Assembly: GCA_016648135.1 (NCBI GenBank)
Contig: JADDOH010004046.1
Coordinates: 62,001-126,000, forward strand
DNA: 64,000 nucleotides
Direction of reading: 5' to 3'
Source of the DNA: Agrypnia vestita
Lineage: Eukaryota; Arthropoda; Insecta; Trichoptera; Phryganeidae
The notes under the pieces were generated by a model that searched no databases, was not told where the DNA came from, and saw only the letters and a program-made list of their open reading frames with translations. The stretch's first letter is position 1. Each line of letters starts with the position of its first letter. Shown piece after piece: positions 34,273-45,312 of the stretch. The position numbers were made by a program, and so were the translations under genes.

Positions 34273-35848
34273 TATACAGATTTTTAAATATGGTAATATC
34301 CTGTAGTATACATATTTAATTTTTCTTTTTTTACAAAATATATGCTGACGTTACACACACATGCTCCGATATATCGACAGCATGCGCCATTCCAGTTAAT
34401 TCCCCAAAAAGCTTTATTAAAAAATATATATACACAAAGGTACATACGCATAATTGTAATTAATTGATTAATAAGAAAGGAAAAAAATAATAATATATAC
34501 GAAGTAATGACATTTTTATTTAAACACAAAATTGCTTAAAAACCCTGCTTTATTGTACCACTTTGAATAAACAATATCACAAAAATTACTTTTACATGTA
34601 TGAATTCATCAATACAATATTAGTAAAATAAATTATTGATACCTAAGAAAAGAAAACTATGAATTAAATAAAGTCAATAATTTTGGTAACATTTAAAGGC
34701 ATTTGTTGAAATATGGAATATTAAAACGATGAGACTGAACTCATTTCCAAGCATGTGAAGTCTACATAAATGTTAAAATAATAATGTGCTTTTCATACAT
34801 TTATGTGAGAAGAAACTTAGTACGATATCAATTCAGTCAATGGCGCTCAGATTGTGTTTAATATTTTGTATAAGGATATTGAATTAAATAAACAAAAAAA
34901 AAATATAGCTTACTTTAGGGTAGTTAAAAATATAATGTCTCATTAATTAGTTGAAAAATAACAGCTTTAACAAACCACGTTCTTTGCGCTTCGTCTCTCG
35001 TTAAATTTGCGAAACACGATATTTAAGATTTTTCATCATACCGCACAAAAATATTTGTTGATCGCTAGAGCGTCCACAGAAAATAATTACGCATTCGTTA
35101 CTCACGAAACTTAAATTAACTGGGAACTATTTCACAAAGATGGGAATTATTCGGAAAAGAGAAATGTCGGCAATTACGAAACATCTCCATCCTGCGATCT
35201 CCGTGTACCTACGGAGTAAAACGAATTCCTTTACATTTGCGAGCAAATTTTTTGATAGGAGGGCTGTCTCTCCGGTATGGCCGCGTTCAAATAATTGTCA
35301 AAAATACGAGCAATTCCCGACAAAAGGATGGGTGCAAAATAAGATATATTATTAATACATTTTTTCTTAATGGTTCCAAATTGCTCGGAACTCTCTCGCC
35401 TTGAAGAACCAACGCGCAGATGTATAAAGTACCGCTCGTTTTAATTTATAAATTTACGCTCTTGATTCTAGGAAGAAAATGTACCGGGAAGAAGGAGGAA
35501 ACTTTTGATTTTCAAATACCCATTTGTCGCGGGAGTACGACTTTTCTAGAAGAATGCGGAATAGTCTGGAGACTTGCGACTGAAAATAACAAATAAGGTA
35601 CCGACTTTTCAGCTATAACAATGAAGAATAAATGAAATATGTTATTTTTTTAGATTTAGCTACTAGAACTGCTTGATTAAACTTTGACATCTATTATTAT
35701 TATTACTAAATACGAAAATGTATGATGTATTATTGCATCATACATTGACATGAATACATAACATGGGTTTGTTCTTTTGATATGTTTTATTAAATGAATT
35801 TTGGTCTAGCTGCTCCGAAAATGAACTCTATGTTGTTTCATAATATTT

Positions 35849-36140
35849 TCATGTCGAGGTTCATTCAAACAGAAATAAGATGGTTAGGCCATGCGGAGAG
35901 GTTGGTCGAACAGTAATCCCTATGTTATTGATGACTATTAGACTAATGCGGCGCAGGTCTTGAGAAGGCCAAGACTAACGGGGAGTTGACGCTGTCTTCA
36001 AATACGCATCTGTCATGGAAATCTAGGACTGGAAAGAAACAGGCAATATACATATATCAATGAATCAAAATGCTTGAGGAGGTCAAGACCCACCAGGTTT
36101 TAGTTATTGAGGATGGTGAGTACTGCACCATAATTGTAGC
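35849..36140 (+). pseudogene. LINE C-terminal relic
   Basis: A frame near 35849-35910 reads FIQTEIRWLGHAERLVEQ before a stop. Later 'gaggaggtcaagacccacca' at about 36072 matches the usual end of RTE-type polyproteins, where an AKTH-like motif precedes the stop. Several stops and frame changes lie between. The WLGHAER motif corresponds to WFGHVERM in the better LINE at 39071-40900. Confidence 0.6.
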
Positions 36141-36570
36141 TATTTTAACTACAGGATTGTAGATGTAACTAATTATAAAAATACCTTAATTAGGTATTCA
36201 ATCAAACATTCGAGACAATTTAATGTCAAAAAACATGTAATGCCACCTATTTTCATATATTAAATTAATTAAATCGCTTGGTAAATTCAAAAAGCTTTAG
36301 CATTCATACGAGTGAATAAATGAATCTACAATAAAAATCGTGGAATTGGACTTTTCTTGTGAACTCTTTATGTATTTATTAATTAATAAACTTTACCATA
36401 AATTAAAATACGTGTATGAACAATTTTTCTTGTATTTTATTCTTAGATTTTCAAGATGATTTCTATCATTCTTATTTTCAGAATAGAAGAATTCCTCAAC
36501 TGTTAAAAGTTTAAAAAATCTTTACGTAATTTTATTATTTAATAATTTAAATTATGTTTTGAAACGTTGA

Positions 36571-36710
36571 GTAGCTTGTTGGTCTTGTGGTAAGGACACT
36601 CGCCTCGTGATCCAAAGGTCGCGGGTTCGAACCTCACTCCAGACTAGCAAGTTAGTCATATTTTCATAGCACAAGCGTTTAAATTAGTTTGAAAATAGTA
36701 ATAATATTGA
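36571..36710 (+). mobile_element. tRNA-derived SINE, family A, copy 5 (best head)
   Basis: This copy has the cleanest RNA polymerase III promoter in the window: box A TGGTCTTGTGGTAAGG at 36580-36595 and box B GGTTCGAACCT at 36624-36634, 28 bases apart, as in tRNA genes. The body continues to 'gaaaatagtaataatattga' and stops before the A-rich tail, so it is 3'-truncated. It could still be transcribed from its head. Confidence 0.88.
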
Positions 36711-37044
36711 TTTATATTAGTTTAGTAGCTGTAAAATAATCATCCAATTTCAAAAATTCTTTCACCAATATTTAGAATGAACTTTTAACGTGGACAAAGG
36801 CTAGATATTATACTGTTGAAATGAAAGGGCTTTTCGTTGTAACTTGTTTTACAACTTAAGTCGACGAAAAAATGATCGAGCGATGTGTTTTTTTTAAGAA
36901 CGCTGCCTAACGGTAAGATATATTTAAATACCTTTTTTAGAGAAGTTGTAGAACTCAGAAAATTCTATAAATAATCCGCTACGACACATAACCATATGTT
37001 AAAATAAATACACAAATTGATAAAATATGACTAAAAGTTACTAA
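36711..37044. other. AT-rich spacer
   Basis: No gene or repeat recognised. Confidence 0.5.
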
Positions 37045-37200
37045 AAATCTACGCGTGCGAAGCCGCTTGGATAATTTTCTGTACAATCTACACCGTTTGA
37101 CCGATTCGACTCAAATTTTTTGATTTTGCAAAGCAATGGAACCTTTGTATGTCCCCACACACTTATTTGTGGCTAAATCCAAAACCTGGGCAACGCCGGA
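37045..37200. mobile_element. Helitron-like fragment
   Basis: 'acgcgtgcgaagccgc' and, about 130 bases on, 'aacctgggcaacgccgga' are phrases I associate with Helitron-derived repeats in insects. No complete end (TC at the 5' side, hairpin plus CTRR at the 3' side) can be defined, so only a fragment is claimed. Confidence 0.4.
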
Positions 37201-37521
37201 TATTAACAATTATTATTAAATAAATTATTATTAAATAATTCAATGCATGCGTACTTATACAAAAATATTAAAAACATTATTTATATCGTAAAACTTAAAT
37301 ATATTACACAATTCTCTATATATAAGATTTTTTTGGCTTTGACTTTTGATAAAAATGAATGTACATTGCATTACATACACATTTTAATAAATTGCTTAGT
37401 TTTTTTAATTATCTGTACTATGTGCTGTACAAAAATAAATTACGCCAAAATCATACTGGCCAAACCCATGCGATGTAAAATTACGCGTAGGCTGTGCGTG
37501 TATCTGTATATTAAACAGTAT

Positions 37522-37548
37522 GTATATATATGTGTGTGTGTGTGTGTA
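37522..37548. repeat. (TG)n microsatellite
   Basis: A TG dinucleotide run of about 20 bases preceded by TA repeats, at the left edge of a GC-rich island. Confidence 0.8.
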
Positions 37549-37815
37549 TGGGGGCGCGCGTTCAAGGAGGTTCTAGCGCCTTCTACCTTCCCAGAATTCT
37601 AATTACTTTTATTTTATCTTCGGAAAATTTATTCTCGGGAATGGAGAAAAGAGGTGCGTCGGCAAAAGGGACGTGCGCCGCCCCCCCCCGCCCGCCCGCG
37701 GCTCGCGGAGAAGGGGTGACTAATTACTGTTTGGACTTAATTTCTGTTTTGACGATGGCGTTTCGAATAAAAATATTTATTCCCGCCGTTATCGTCGCGG
37801 GGCGCCCCGGTAACG
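37540..37815. other. GC-rich island with C9 run
   Basis: Contains a long C run at about 37680-37688 followed by CGCCC repeats, and a second CpG-rich block at 37780-37815. The open frame 37530-37829 is compositional. The minus strand has G-quadruplex potential. Confidence 0.45.
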
Positions 37816-39059
37816 CAAATTTCGAATAAGTAATCACTAAAATATTGCCAACGCAGGTATTACATAGTTAGATACTTTTTTGTTTTATACACTTGATTAT
37901 TTACGTTCATTCGCTAGTGCTGAATAATGAAGTAATCGAAAATACACAATCGATATATACCTACCTACCACACTTAAATTTCTATTATAAAAGTTAAAAA
38001 AAGATCGAACACGGTCAAGCGTAAAATTGATCCGTCGTAAACTACTAAAAGTTTTTGAAATTGTTGGTAGGTACGTCCCGTAAATTTAATTTTGTTTTAG
38101 GTTAGTGACAATCTAACTAGTAACTTATCATCTCGCCATTTTGCCCAGAGGGTTGGCAGAGGAACTAAATCTAGCATTAGCATTCAAAATTACATTTCAG
38201 TAAAAGTAGTCAAAAATAACCCACAAAAAATAAATTTTTCTACTTATTCAAAATCATTTTCCCAATATTCGAGTTAATTATTTTAATTTGCACAGTTGTT
38301 AAAAGTAATGCATATTAGTTCTATAATAATACCGCAAAACATATATGATTTGTAATATCAATAAACATATAAAGTGTTAAATTATAATATATTTTTATGT
38401 CACATTAAGTTTTATATAATAAATAATTATTATATTATAGATTTAACAACAATGAACTAATCTATCCATATTTTAAAACCATTTATAAATAAAACAGAAA
38501 ATGCAAATTAGAAGCTTTTTGGTTTTATAATTTTTTAACTTTTGTTCAGTTTATTATTTCAATAATAGGTCGGTTAAAAGTCGTAATTACATTGTATTAT
38601 AGATTTGTTTATATTTTTTTAAATATATTCACGAGTTTTTCTTTTCATTCAATCAGTATCGCATGTTTATAGTGAGTTTAAAAAACACAATTTTAGTATT
38701 AAAATAATGATTTATTTTTAATGTAACTAGTGTCCTTTTTAAGTAAAGCTGAGAAAAAAAATTATTACAATTCCGTCGTTATTTGTAAGGTAACTATGAA
38801 TTTGTATTTTAACTGTCTTTAAATGTATATATGTCAAGTTAATTTTCACAATATTGTGTGTTCATGCAGAATGAAACTTACGAAAGAATTATGTAACGAA
38901 CATTTTTATTGTAGTTCATTTTCCAGTGTGCCGCATGTTGAATGTGCTCTCTACCGTTCGAGATGACTTTTTCATTGCTGAGTAATTTTAAAGTAATAAT
39001 CAATAGTTTAAAATAGAAGTCAGCATACATCAAGTACAAAATTTCAATATTTTAATATT
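37816..39059. other. AT-rich stretch
   Basis: No gene or recognisable repeat. This is the pre-insertion flank of the LINE that follows. Confidence 0.55.
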
Positions 39060-39069
39060 GTGGTCTAAT

Positions 39070-41069
39070 AAATGAGAAGAAAAAAGCTTGGTGTAACCTC
39101 TTGGCATCAAAGAATGGAGATGTGAATGGATATACGCTAGCAAAGGATTTATATATTGTATGTAAGAAAAAGGTAAAGCACGGTGTGAAAGAAAGAAAGG
39201 AGCGTTTGAGGAAGGACGAGGGTCTTAAATTGACTCAGAACTTCCAAGAGAATATCAAGATCTTTTGGAAAGAAGTTAAAAAGTCTCGAAGTGGTACGAA
39301 AAGAGGTTGTGTGAATGCTATTATGTCAAAGAATGGAAAGATGCTTAGAAACGAGAATGAAATAAAAGATAGATGGAAGGAATTTTTTGAAGAAATGTAT
39401 GAGAGTAATGGGAATGTGAGTGAGGACTCCTTTGAGGCGTCCAACGGATTTATGAATAGTGACGACAGTGTGAATGAAATAACTGTGGAAGAAATTAAAA
39501 GAGCATTGAAGCACATGAAGAATGGCAAGGCTGTGGGTTATGACAATGTTGCTGCCGAGTACATTAAGGGTGGTGGTCCAGTAATACTCACGTGGCTTCA
39601 TAGACTCTTCAACCAATGTTTAGAGGGCAGCTACACTCCTAAGGATTGGAGAAGAGCTGTTATCATGCCTCTATACAAAGGAAAAGGGTCGCGAATGGAC
39701 TGCGCGAATTATCGGGCCATTAGCCTATTGAGCTCTGTTGGCAAACTGTATGCGAGAATTTTGATAGAAAGAGTGAGGTTGACAACGAAAGAAAAAGTGT
39801 GGGATGTACAAGGAGCCTTCATGAGTGGAAGAGGATGCATGGACCAGATTTTCTCACTGCGCCAGATGACCGAAAAGTTTTTGGCAAAGAACCAAAAACT
39901 TTTTTGTGCCTTTGTGGATCTCCAAAAAGCGTATGACAGAGTGATAAGACGAAAGTTATGGAAGGTTTTGTCTGAATATGGGGTGAAGAGTAAACTCATA
40001 CAGGCAATTGCATCCCTGTACGAAGGAAGTAGTGCTTGCGTGAGAATTAATGGGACATTCACATCATGGTTTGATATTACAAAAGGTGTCAAACAGGGAT
40101 GCGTAATGTCACCATGGCTTTTCAACCTGTATATGGATAATTGTATGAAAGAACTGAAGGATCTAGAAGTTGGAGCGAAAATGGACGGACTCACCATATC
40201 CTGTCTGCTATACGCAGACGATGCAGTATTAGTGGCTAACAGTGAAGCTGATCTGCAGTGCTTGGTATCCAGGATGTCCGATGTATGCATGCAGAGTGAA
40301 CTTCTGATGAATGTCAGCAAATCGAAAGTGATGGTATTCGAGAGAGACGAAAGAGTGACTAAGTGTGATGTAATTATAAACAACGAATGCTTAGAACAAG
40401 TGAACGAGTTTGTGTATTTGGGAAGTATGTTTAGTAGAGACGGCAAGGCTGAGAATGATATCGAAAGGAGAGTAACTGCGGGAAACAAAGTTAATGGTGC
40501 ACTAAATGCAATTATGGCCAATAAGAATCTGTCAAAAGAAGCAAGACTAGCGGTACATAATGGCGTTCTAGTGCCAACCCTTATGTATGGAAGTGAAGCC
40601 TGGAATTGGCAAAAGAGGAATGAAAGTAGACTGAATGCGGTTGAAATGCGGTCACTAAGACGCTTGTGTGGAAAATCTTTGGTCGATAGAGTGAGGAATG
40701 AACAAATTAGAAGTGAATGCAATGCTGGCTGTAGTGTGGTAGATAGAATAAAGAAAGGAGTGCTGAGATGGTTTGGTCATGTGGAACGTATGAACGAGGA
40801 AAGGATGGTTAAGAAAATATATGAGGCGAATGTTGAAGGCAACAGGAATAGAGGGCGTCCCGCGAAAGACCTGGCACGATCAGGTACTACAAGTATTTGA
40901 GGATGGCCCTGTTAAAAGCCGCAACAATCGTAGAACGTGTATGAGAAGATGTATGAATGTGGCCGAAGCAAAAGTGGTGTGCCAGGATAGAAGAGTGTGG
41001 CGTTCAATCCTCTCTGCCTACCCCTGCAGGGAAACGGCGTGATGGTTAGTTAGTTAGTTAGTTAGTTTA
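39070..41069 (+). mobile_element. 5'-truncated RTE-like LINE with 10-bp TSD
   Basis: Exactly 2.0 kb bounded by the perfect direct repeat GTGGTCTAAT at 39060-39069 and 41070-41079. The left edge falls inside the coding frame, which is open from the first full codon. The right edge is a (GTTA)n tail at about 41045-41066, not poly-A. Ending in a short tandem repeat is typical of RTE-clade elements. A perfect 10-bp duplication, an almost intact frame and a clean tail make this the youngest-looking large insertion of the window. The apurinic-like endonuclease and the 5' untranslated part are missing. Confidence 0.9.
39071..41041 (+). pseudogene. RTE-like reverse transcriptase, 5'-truncated, one frameshift
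   Basis: The frame is open from 39071 to a stop at 40898-40900, about 610 codons; the first natural methionine lies inside, so no true start exists. The first 150 residues are a charged linker (KKKVKHGVKERKERLRK). Reverse-transcriptase motifs follow in order: ANYRAISLLS at about 39704, FVDLQKAYDRV with its catalytic aspartate at 39917-39919, GVKQGCVMSP from 40085, and YADD at 40211-40222 with both catalytic aspartates intact. The C-terminal part has YGSEAWNW, RWFGHVERM and RGRP. One extra C in the run 40859-40861 shifts the frame; the real C-terminus (RKTWHDQVLQVFEDG to CRETA) continues in the next frame to the TGA at 41039-41041. The catalytic core looks undamaged, but without the endonuclease it is not a functional element. 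Confidence 0.92.
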
Positions 41070-41079
41070 GTGGTCTAAT

Positions 41080-41139
41080 TGATGAACATATTTAATTTTT
41101 TTTTATGTAATTAATGATAAAATTATTTATAAAAAAGAG
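41080..41139. other. Short spacer
   Basis: AT-rich flank between the LINE and a foldback element. Confidence 0.5.
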
Positions 41140-41629
41140 TCTCGCAGCTAGTAGCAAAAACTTCAGAGAAGCCTTCTACATTCAATTTAGAATAGAAAAT
41201 ATTTTTTATATTTTGGAAGAAATGTTGACAGTTACAGAGATAAGTGACATGAAAATTTCCATTTTTCAAAGGTTTTTAACTTATTTTTTCATAAAACGCT
41301 AGACTGTCACTACAATAACTTCCATGTGATATAAAAAAATTCATTCGCTTTAATGCAAGTCAAATGAAATAACACACTTATTAATACTTATTTGCATAGT
41401 TAGACATTTAAGTAAAATTAAATGATAAAAATCGTATAAGGTCGACTTGAATCAAAGCGAATGAATTTTTATAGATCAACATAAATTACTTTCATGATTA
41501 TCTAACGTTTTACATTTACAAAAATATTGAATAAAAACGCGTTACTATCATTTCACCCAAAAAATATTTTCTATTCAAAATTTAATGAAGACGACTCCAC
41601 CAAAGTTTTTGCTATTAGCTACGAGACAC
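41140..41629. mobile_element. Foldback element, family E, copy 2 (best copy)
   Basis: Terminal inverted repeat: 'gtctcgcagctagtagcaaa' on the left and, reverse-complemented, 'gtctcgtagctaatagcaaa' on the right. Inverted similarity extends inward for about 200 bp per arm, through 'gttacagagataagtgac' and 'aactta(t)tttttcataaaacg' on the left and 'cgttttac' and 'aatgaatttttatag' on the right. The length is 490 bp. No coding capacity and no obvious target duplication. The inner arm sequence is shared with family F. Confidence 0.85.
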
Positions 41630-43892
41630 CCTGTGTGTAGACACAAGAGTAGAGAGTGTAAAATGAAAATGCTAAGGAATATAAGAAATCATTCGTGTGA
41701 GGTGATTATGTATGATATCTGTTTAATAAAACAAATTGTATGCTTAAAAATTTATTTTAAAACTACGGAGCGTACCCGGAGTTTTGATTTTTTTTTTAAA
41801 TTAAAAAACATAAGGTGGAGGAGGGAAGGGGGGGTCATTGTTTCCAGACAAAACTCATCTGTGAATGAAATAAAAAGTCACTCGATGAGAAAGCAACATC
41901 TGTATTGGATTTTTCAATGCCTTTAACGTCAATTTTATCTGATTCAACTACTCTGATATCACTGTTACCTCCAAAACTGCAACACCAACTTCTGGCCGCT
42001 GCTATCAATTTTTCCTCATTGGCGAAAACTTTCGACAGGTACAGTGTATCAAATAGAGCAGCAGCAGACCTATAGCTTCCACGGTTCTACACATCAAGTC
42101 TGATGTTCTAATTTTAGATGAGAATAAGATAGAGTTTCTCAAATTTCAGCCATGTATTTAAATAGTTGTAAAGATACAACTGTGTATAGTCATGACTCTT
42201 TCAAGTTTCAAATAAGAACCTTGAAGCCTTCGCTAATAACATAATTAAATTACCAATAATTCAAAAATTGTCTCACAAAAATCTCAGTCATTTAAAACAC
42301 ATGGTGGTGATGGTGAACCGCTTGTTATGCATTTGCCCTGTCATACGCCAGCAGTTTTAAGATCTGCGAAGTCTGTCACAGAAGCCACAGCAACTTTATC
42401 TTCATAAAAATCAAGAGATGGATTCATTAAAGCTTAAATAACATCTCGCAGTGCAATGGCACAATTTGAGAGCAAAAATGATTTTATTGCTAATTATATA
42501 TTAAGTTTTACTTAAAGTATAATAATGTAGTGTATAATTTTCCTATTAAATACATTAAAACTTACCTTACACAGTTGTTTTCTCATTTTGAAAGAAGTAT
42601 TATTCCTGTATGAAAAGATAAATTATGAGCTTTTTTCATAATTTTTCATAATTTCAAGGTCAATCTGGAGACAGATGTTGTCAAATAATTATGAAACTTT
42701 GTATATAATTATAAGACGTCATTCAGCAAACTTTTTTCACTATTACAATTCAACAAAAGACGATTTTTTTCTCCATAAATTAGTACCTCACCTTAGTGAA
42801 CAAGATAGGGCGTATATGTGTATGGCGTAGTTTCATAAACTATGCAAAATTCGATTTACTATGCATAATTCAGATGTATGTGTATGGTGTAGTTTCCTAA
42901 AGAGTAACTATGCAAAATTCGATTAAGATCGTATATCGATTGCAGTATTGTATAGAGAAGAGACAGAAGTTCAGTTTAGTATGTATTGATTTATTACAAG
43001 TCTATTCCACACTGACAAAAAATATCTTATACTTTTTTTTATATATTATGGTAATAAAGTACAACTATGGTAGTATGAATTAAGACAAAAGTCAGCATTA
43101 AATCGAGACAACCATGATTTTGTATCCATGAGCAAAATACGAATGATAGTTTTTATGAAAAATCATATAACATTGTTAATTTGCCTATTTTGGCGTAGAA
43201 AAAGTAATTGGTAGCCAGGCGATGAATCTTAAAAAAAAGTCGGTTATAGGGCTTAGTAGATACAACCGGCAATCATCAGGTGAATCCGTTAGTTCCACAT
43301 TAAATGCTTGGAAAATATTTAAAGTGTACTGAAAACGACAGAGATTTCATAATTAGACACATTTCATAACAACAATTATGTGCGTATTGTACAACATTTT
43401 GTCATGGCACGATTTTCACGTCACATGAAATAATTAATATTATATATAAAGCAGTTGTAAAAACAGAGGAAGAGAGAGTACATTTTAACAAAAGTTTACA
43501 TAATTTATAATTGTATGTGAGGCGCAAGCGGCAACAAAGAAAAGTTTATCTTAAATTCGTTTAATTTATTCTAAAAAAATACCCGTGCGTATACTCTTCA
43601 AACATATTTTTGATGGAATCCACGTTAACTTTATGACGATTATTCCCGAAGATCATTAAAATGAATGTCTATAAAATTATATTTATTTTACTTGAGTTTC
43701 AAGAGTCCCAGTACCTCTCGCTGACAGGTGAAATATTAAACATATATTATATAACATTATTCATAGTACTGTCGACGAGAGTTTCTTTTACACAAGAAAC
43801 TCGAGTAGAATAATATATAATTAATCTCAAGTAGAGCAAACATATGTTTTATAAATACACATTTTAATGATATCTTATAATATTTGAGGGAT
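41630..43892. other. AT-rich stretch
   Basis: No gene is supportable. Within it a diverged direct duplication lies at about 42812-42925. The rest shows no terminal repeats. Confidence 0.55.
42812..42925. repeat. Short tandem duplication, period about 65-70 bp
   Basis: 'gtatatgtgtatggcgtagt' with 'aactatgcaaaattcgatt' recurs as 'gtatgtgtatggtgtagt' with 'taactatgcaaaattcgatt'. The second unit has a small insertion ('ctaaagag'). Confidence 0.8.
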
Positions 43893-44152
43893 ATAAATGT
43901 ACCTATAGGCTGCAATATCCCACAGAGGTGTTTCTATTCTATCACAAAAAACCTATTCAAAACACTACAAACTTATTGGAAATAAATTTTTAATATCTAT
44001 TACCACCTCAGTTTTCCTTAAATATCTAAATCTTTTGCAAGGGATTGGGCTATATTTCCTATAAAATCTCGAATACAGTGAATTCCATGTTAGTTATCTT
44101 AGTGACTGTATTCAAATTTTTATTTTATTTTTTATGTGTAACATTTTTACGC

Positions 44153-44368
44153 TCGGTTCATGGGATTAATTTCGTGGATGCGATGGAAACGTATAATAGT
44201 AAGTGGGAAAAAGCGTGCGCTATATTGAAGAGATACTCTTTACCGACTCGTCCATATTACTTACAGCAGTCTGCGGCTCGAGCGGCCGGCTTGAATGGAA
44301 GAAAAAACATACACATAGGAAACGTGACGCGGGATATTACAAATTTTGACCAAGCTGTCATCATTTAA
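44153..44368 (+). pseudogene. Orphan coding-like frame inside interrupted MITE
   Basis: Frame from 44153 to the stop at 44366 encodes about 71 residues: SVHGINFVDAMETYNSKW, EKACAILKRYSLPTRPYYLQ, QSAARAAGLNGRKN, then IHIGNVTRDITNFDQAVII. Balanced codon use, CpG-containing codons and amino-acid composition are unlike random AT-rich DNA. The longer open frame from 44045 has a hydrophobic N-terminus, but that part is family D MITE sequence translated, so it is not a real signal peptide. An internal ATG at 44180 is the more credible start. I do not recognise the family. Confidence 0.4.
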
Positions 44369-44390
44369 CATCTATGGTTTAAATTTTCAA

Positions 44391-44482
44391 ATGCAGTTGA
44401 ATACTGTTCTCTCTAATGCCGTGCGTACTGAAAAAAACATTCAAGAGGCCGACGAAGAAGTGCATGAAATTTTCGTTCCTTG
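44391..44482 (+). pseudogene. Second orphan frame, possibly same former gene
   Basis: ATG at 44391 opens a 30-codon frame reading MQLNTVLSNAVRTEKNIQE then ADEEVHEIFVP, with a stop at 44480. It lies 22 bases after the previous stop and in another frame, so one frameshift could link both. The composition is protein-like and acidic at the end. Family unknown. Confidence 0.3.
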
Positions 44483-44614
44483 AGGATCAACGAAAGTGCT
44501 GTATTGGTGACTAATTAGAAGTACATGAACCTACAATTTTTTTCATTTCTTAATTTATAGAGATAAGTTAATCAAAAGCAGGTACGTGTTGTGTTGATAC
44601 ATAGTTCATTATAT

Positions 44615-44656
44615 GAATCAATTTCTTAAATTTGGATAAATTTAAGAAATTGATTC
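44615..44656. repeat. Perfect 19-bp hairpin with 4-nt loop
   Basis: The arm 44615-44633 (GAATCAATTTCTTAAATTT) is the exact reverse complement of 44638-44656, separated by GGAT. It lies in the AT-rich part of the insert within the interrupted MITE. Confidence 0.9.
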
Positions 44657-44842
44657 TAATTGAATTGATTGACATTTGAGGTTGATTCGTTTTCATGTAA
44701 TTGTGATTCCTTTCCAATATCAATCAATCCTTTTCAAATTCATACATAAAATATTAATAAATTAACTAAAGAACAGATAATATAATCCTGTATAAAAATA
44801 AAAGTCTTGAATCTATAAAATGTTGTTAATTTCTTAATTTGC

Positions 44843-45000
44843 AGAGGTGGTTAAATCAAGAACAGATTACATGCGAGAGTATGGGAAGCGCAAACGAGAG
44901 GACAATTAAAAAGTGGAGGAGTAGAGCCGAAGAAATTACTTCACCCGAGCAGTATTTTTACGAAAATTTCGTGCGTTACTGAGAAAAGATGTTACGCATC
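44843..45000 (+). pseudogene. Third coding-like piece with acceptor-like border
   Basis: After 'ttcttaatttgcag', which resembles a splice acceptor, the frame reads VVKSRTDYMREYGKRKRED and stops. A shifted frame then reads EEITSPEQYFYENFVRY and stops near 44981. The 'RxxYMREYxKRK' wording recalls basic N-terminal stretches found in several insect transposon proteins, but the assignment is a guess. A weaker partial copy of the first 45 bases ('ttcttaatttatagagataa') lies at about 44546. Confidence 0.3.
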
Positions 45001-45312
45001 ATTTGCGACTAGGTACTGTAAGACTCGTTTTTTTTTTATTTTGCTACCTTTATTTTTATACCCCTTATTTATCTTATTACTTATTAGCTAAAACCAAAAA
45101 TCTATACCTGGTTTTTAAAGTAGTAATAACACTGTTTCTCCAGAATAGGTTTAGGAGAAAACTCATTGTTTTTAAAAAATAATAACTTTGTACTTTTAAA
45201 TAATGTCGGTGGTTTGATAAGTAAGAATGGTAGTACAAATTTATATAAATACTTTATTCAAATATTTTCAAATCTCTATACAAGCCCACCCTAATATATG
45301 ACCATCAAATTT

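Larger units (their letters stand above)
33199..36570. other. Mixed stretch, possible conserved non-coding blocks
   Basis: No host gene is supportable. Two blocks, 33590-34020 and 35100-35600, have balanced composition without open frames of note and could be regulatory. The rest is AT-rich. A family G MITE fragment and a LINE tail in this interval are listed separately. Confidence 0.45.
43893..45065. mobile_element. Foldback MITE family D, copy 5, interrupted by about 0.9 kb
   Basis: Left-end-like 'ggctgcaatatcc' lies near 43909. The right arm is clear: 'ctatatttcctataaaatct' and 'agttatcttagtgactgtat' at about 44050-44113, running into a T/A-rich segment to about 44132. The expected terminus is then missing and appears instead at about 45030-45062 as 'ttttgctacctttatttt' and 'tatacccc'. 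The simplest reading is an insertion of about 890 bp between 44133 and 45025 inside the T-rich part of the right end. The insert contains the orphan frames described next. Confidence 0.5.

Noticed and set aside
36571..36710. Functional tRNA gene
   Set aside because: Box A and box B match, but no proper acceptor stem or anticodon arm can be formed, and the same head recurs with a common SINE body in ten places.
39709..40722. Long minus-strand open frame of 337 codons
   Set aside because: It is the antisense shadow of the LINE reverse transcriptase, whose plus-strand motifs are unmistakable.
41043..41066. Telomere-like repeat
   Set aside because: The GTTA units are the 3' tail of the RTE-like LINE inside its target duplication, not TTAGG-type telomeric repeats.
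44045..44152. Signal peptide or membrane helix at the start of the 107-codon frame
   Set aside because: These bases are the right arm of a family D MITE, so the hydrophobic stretch is a translation of transposon DNA.
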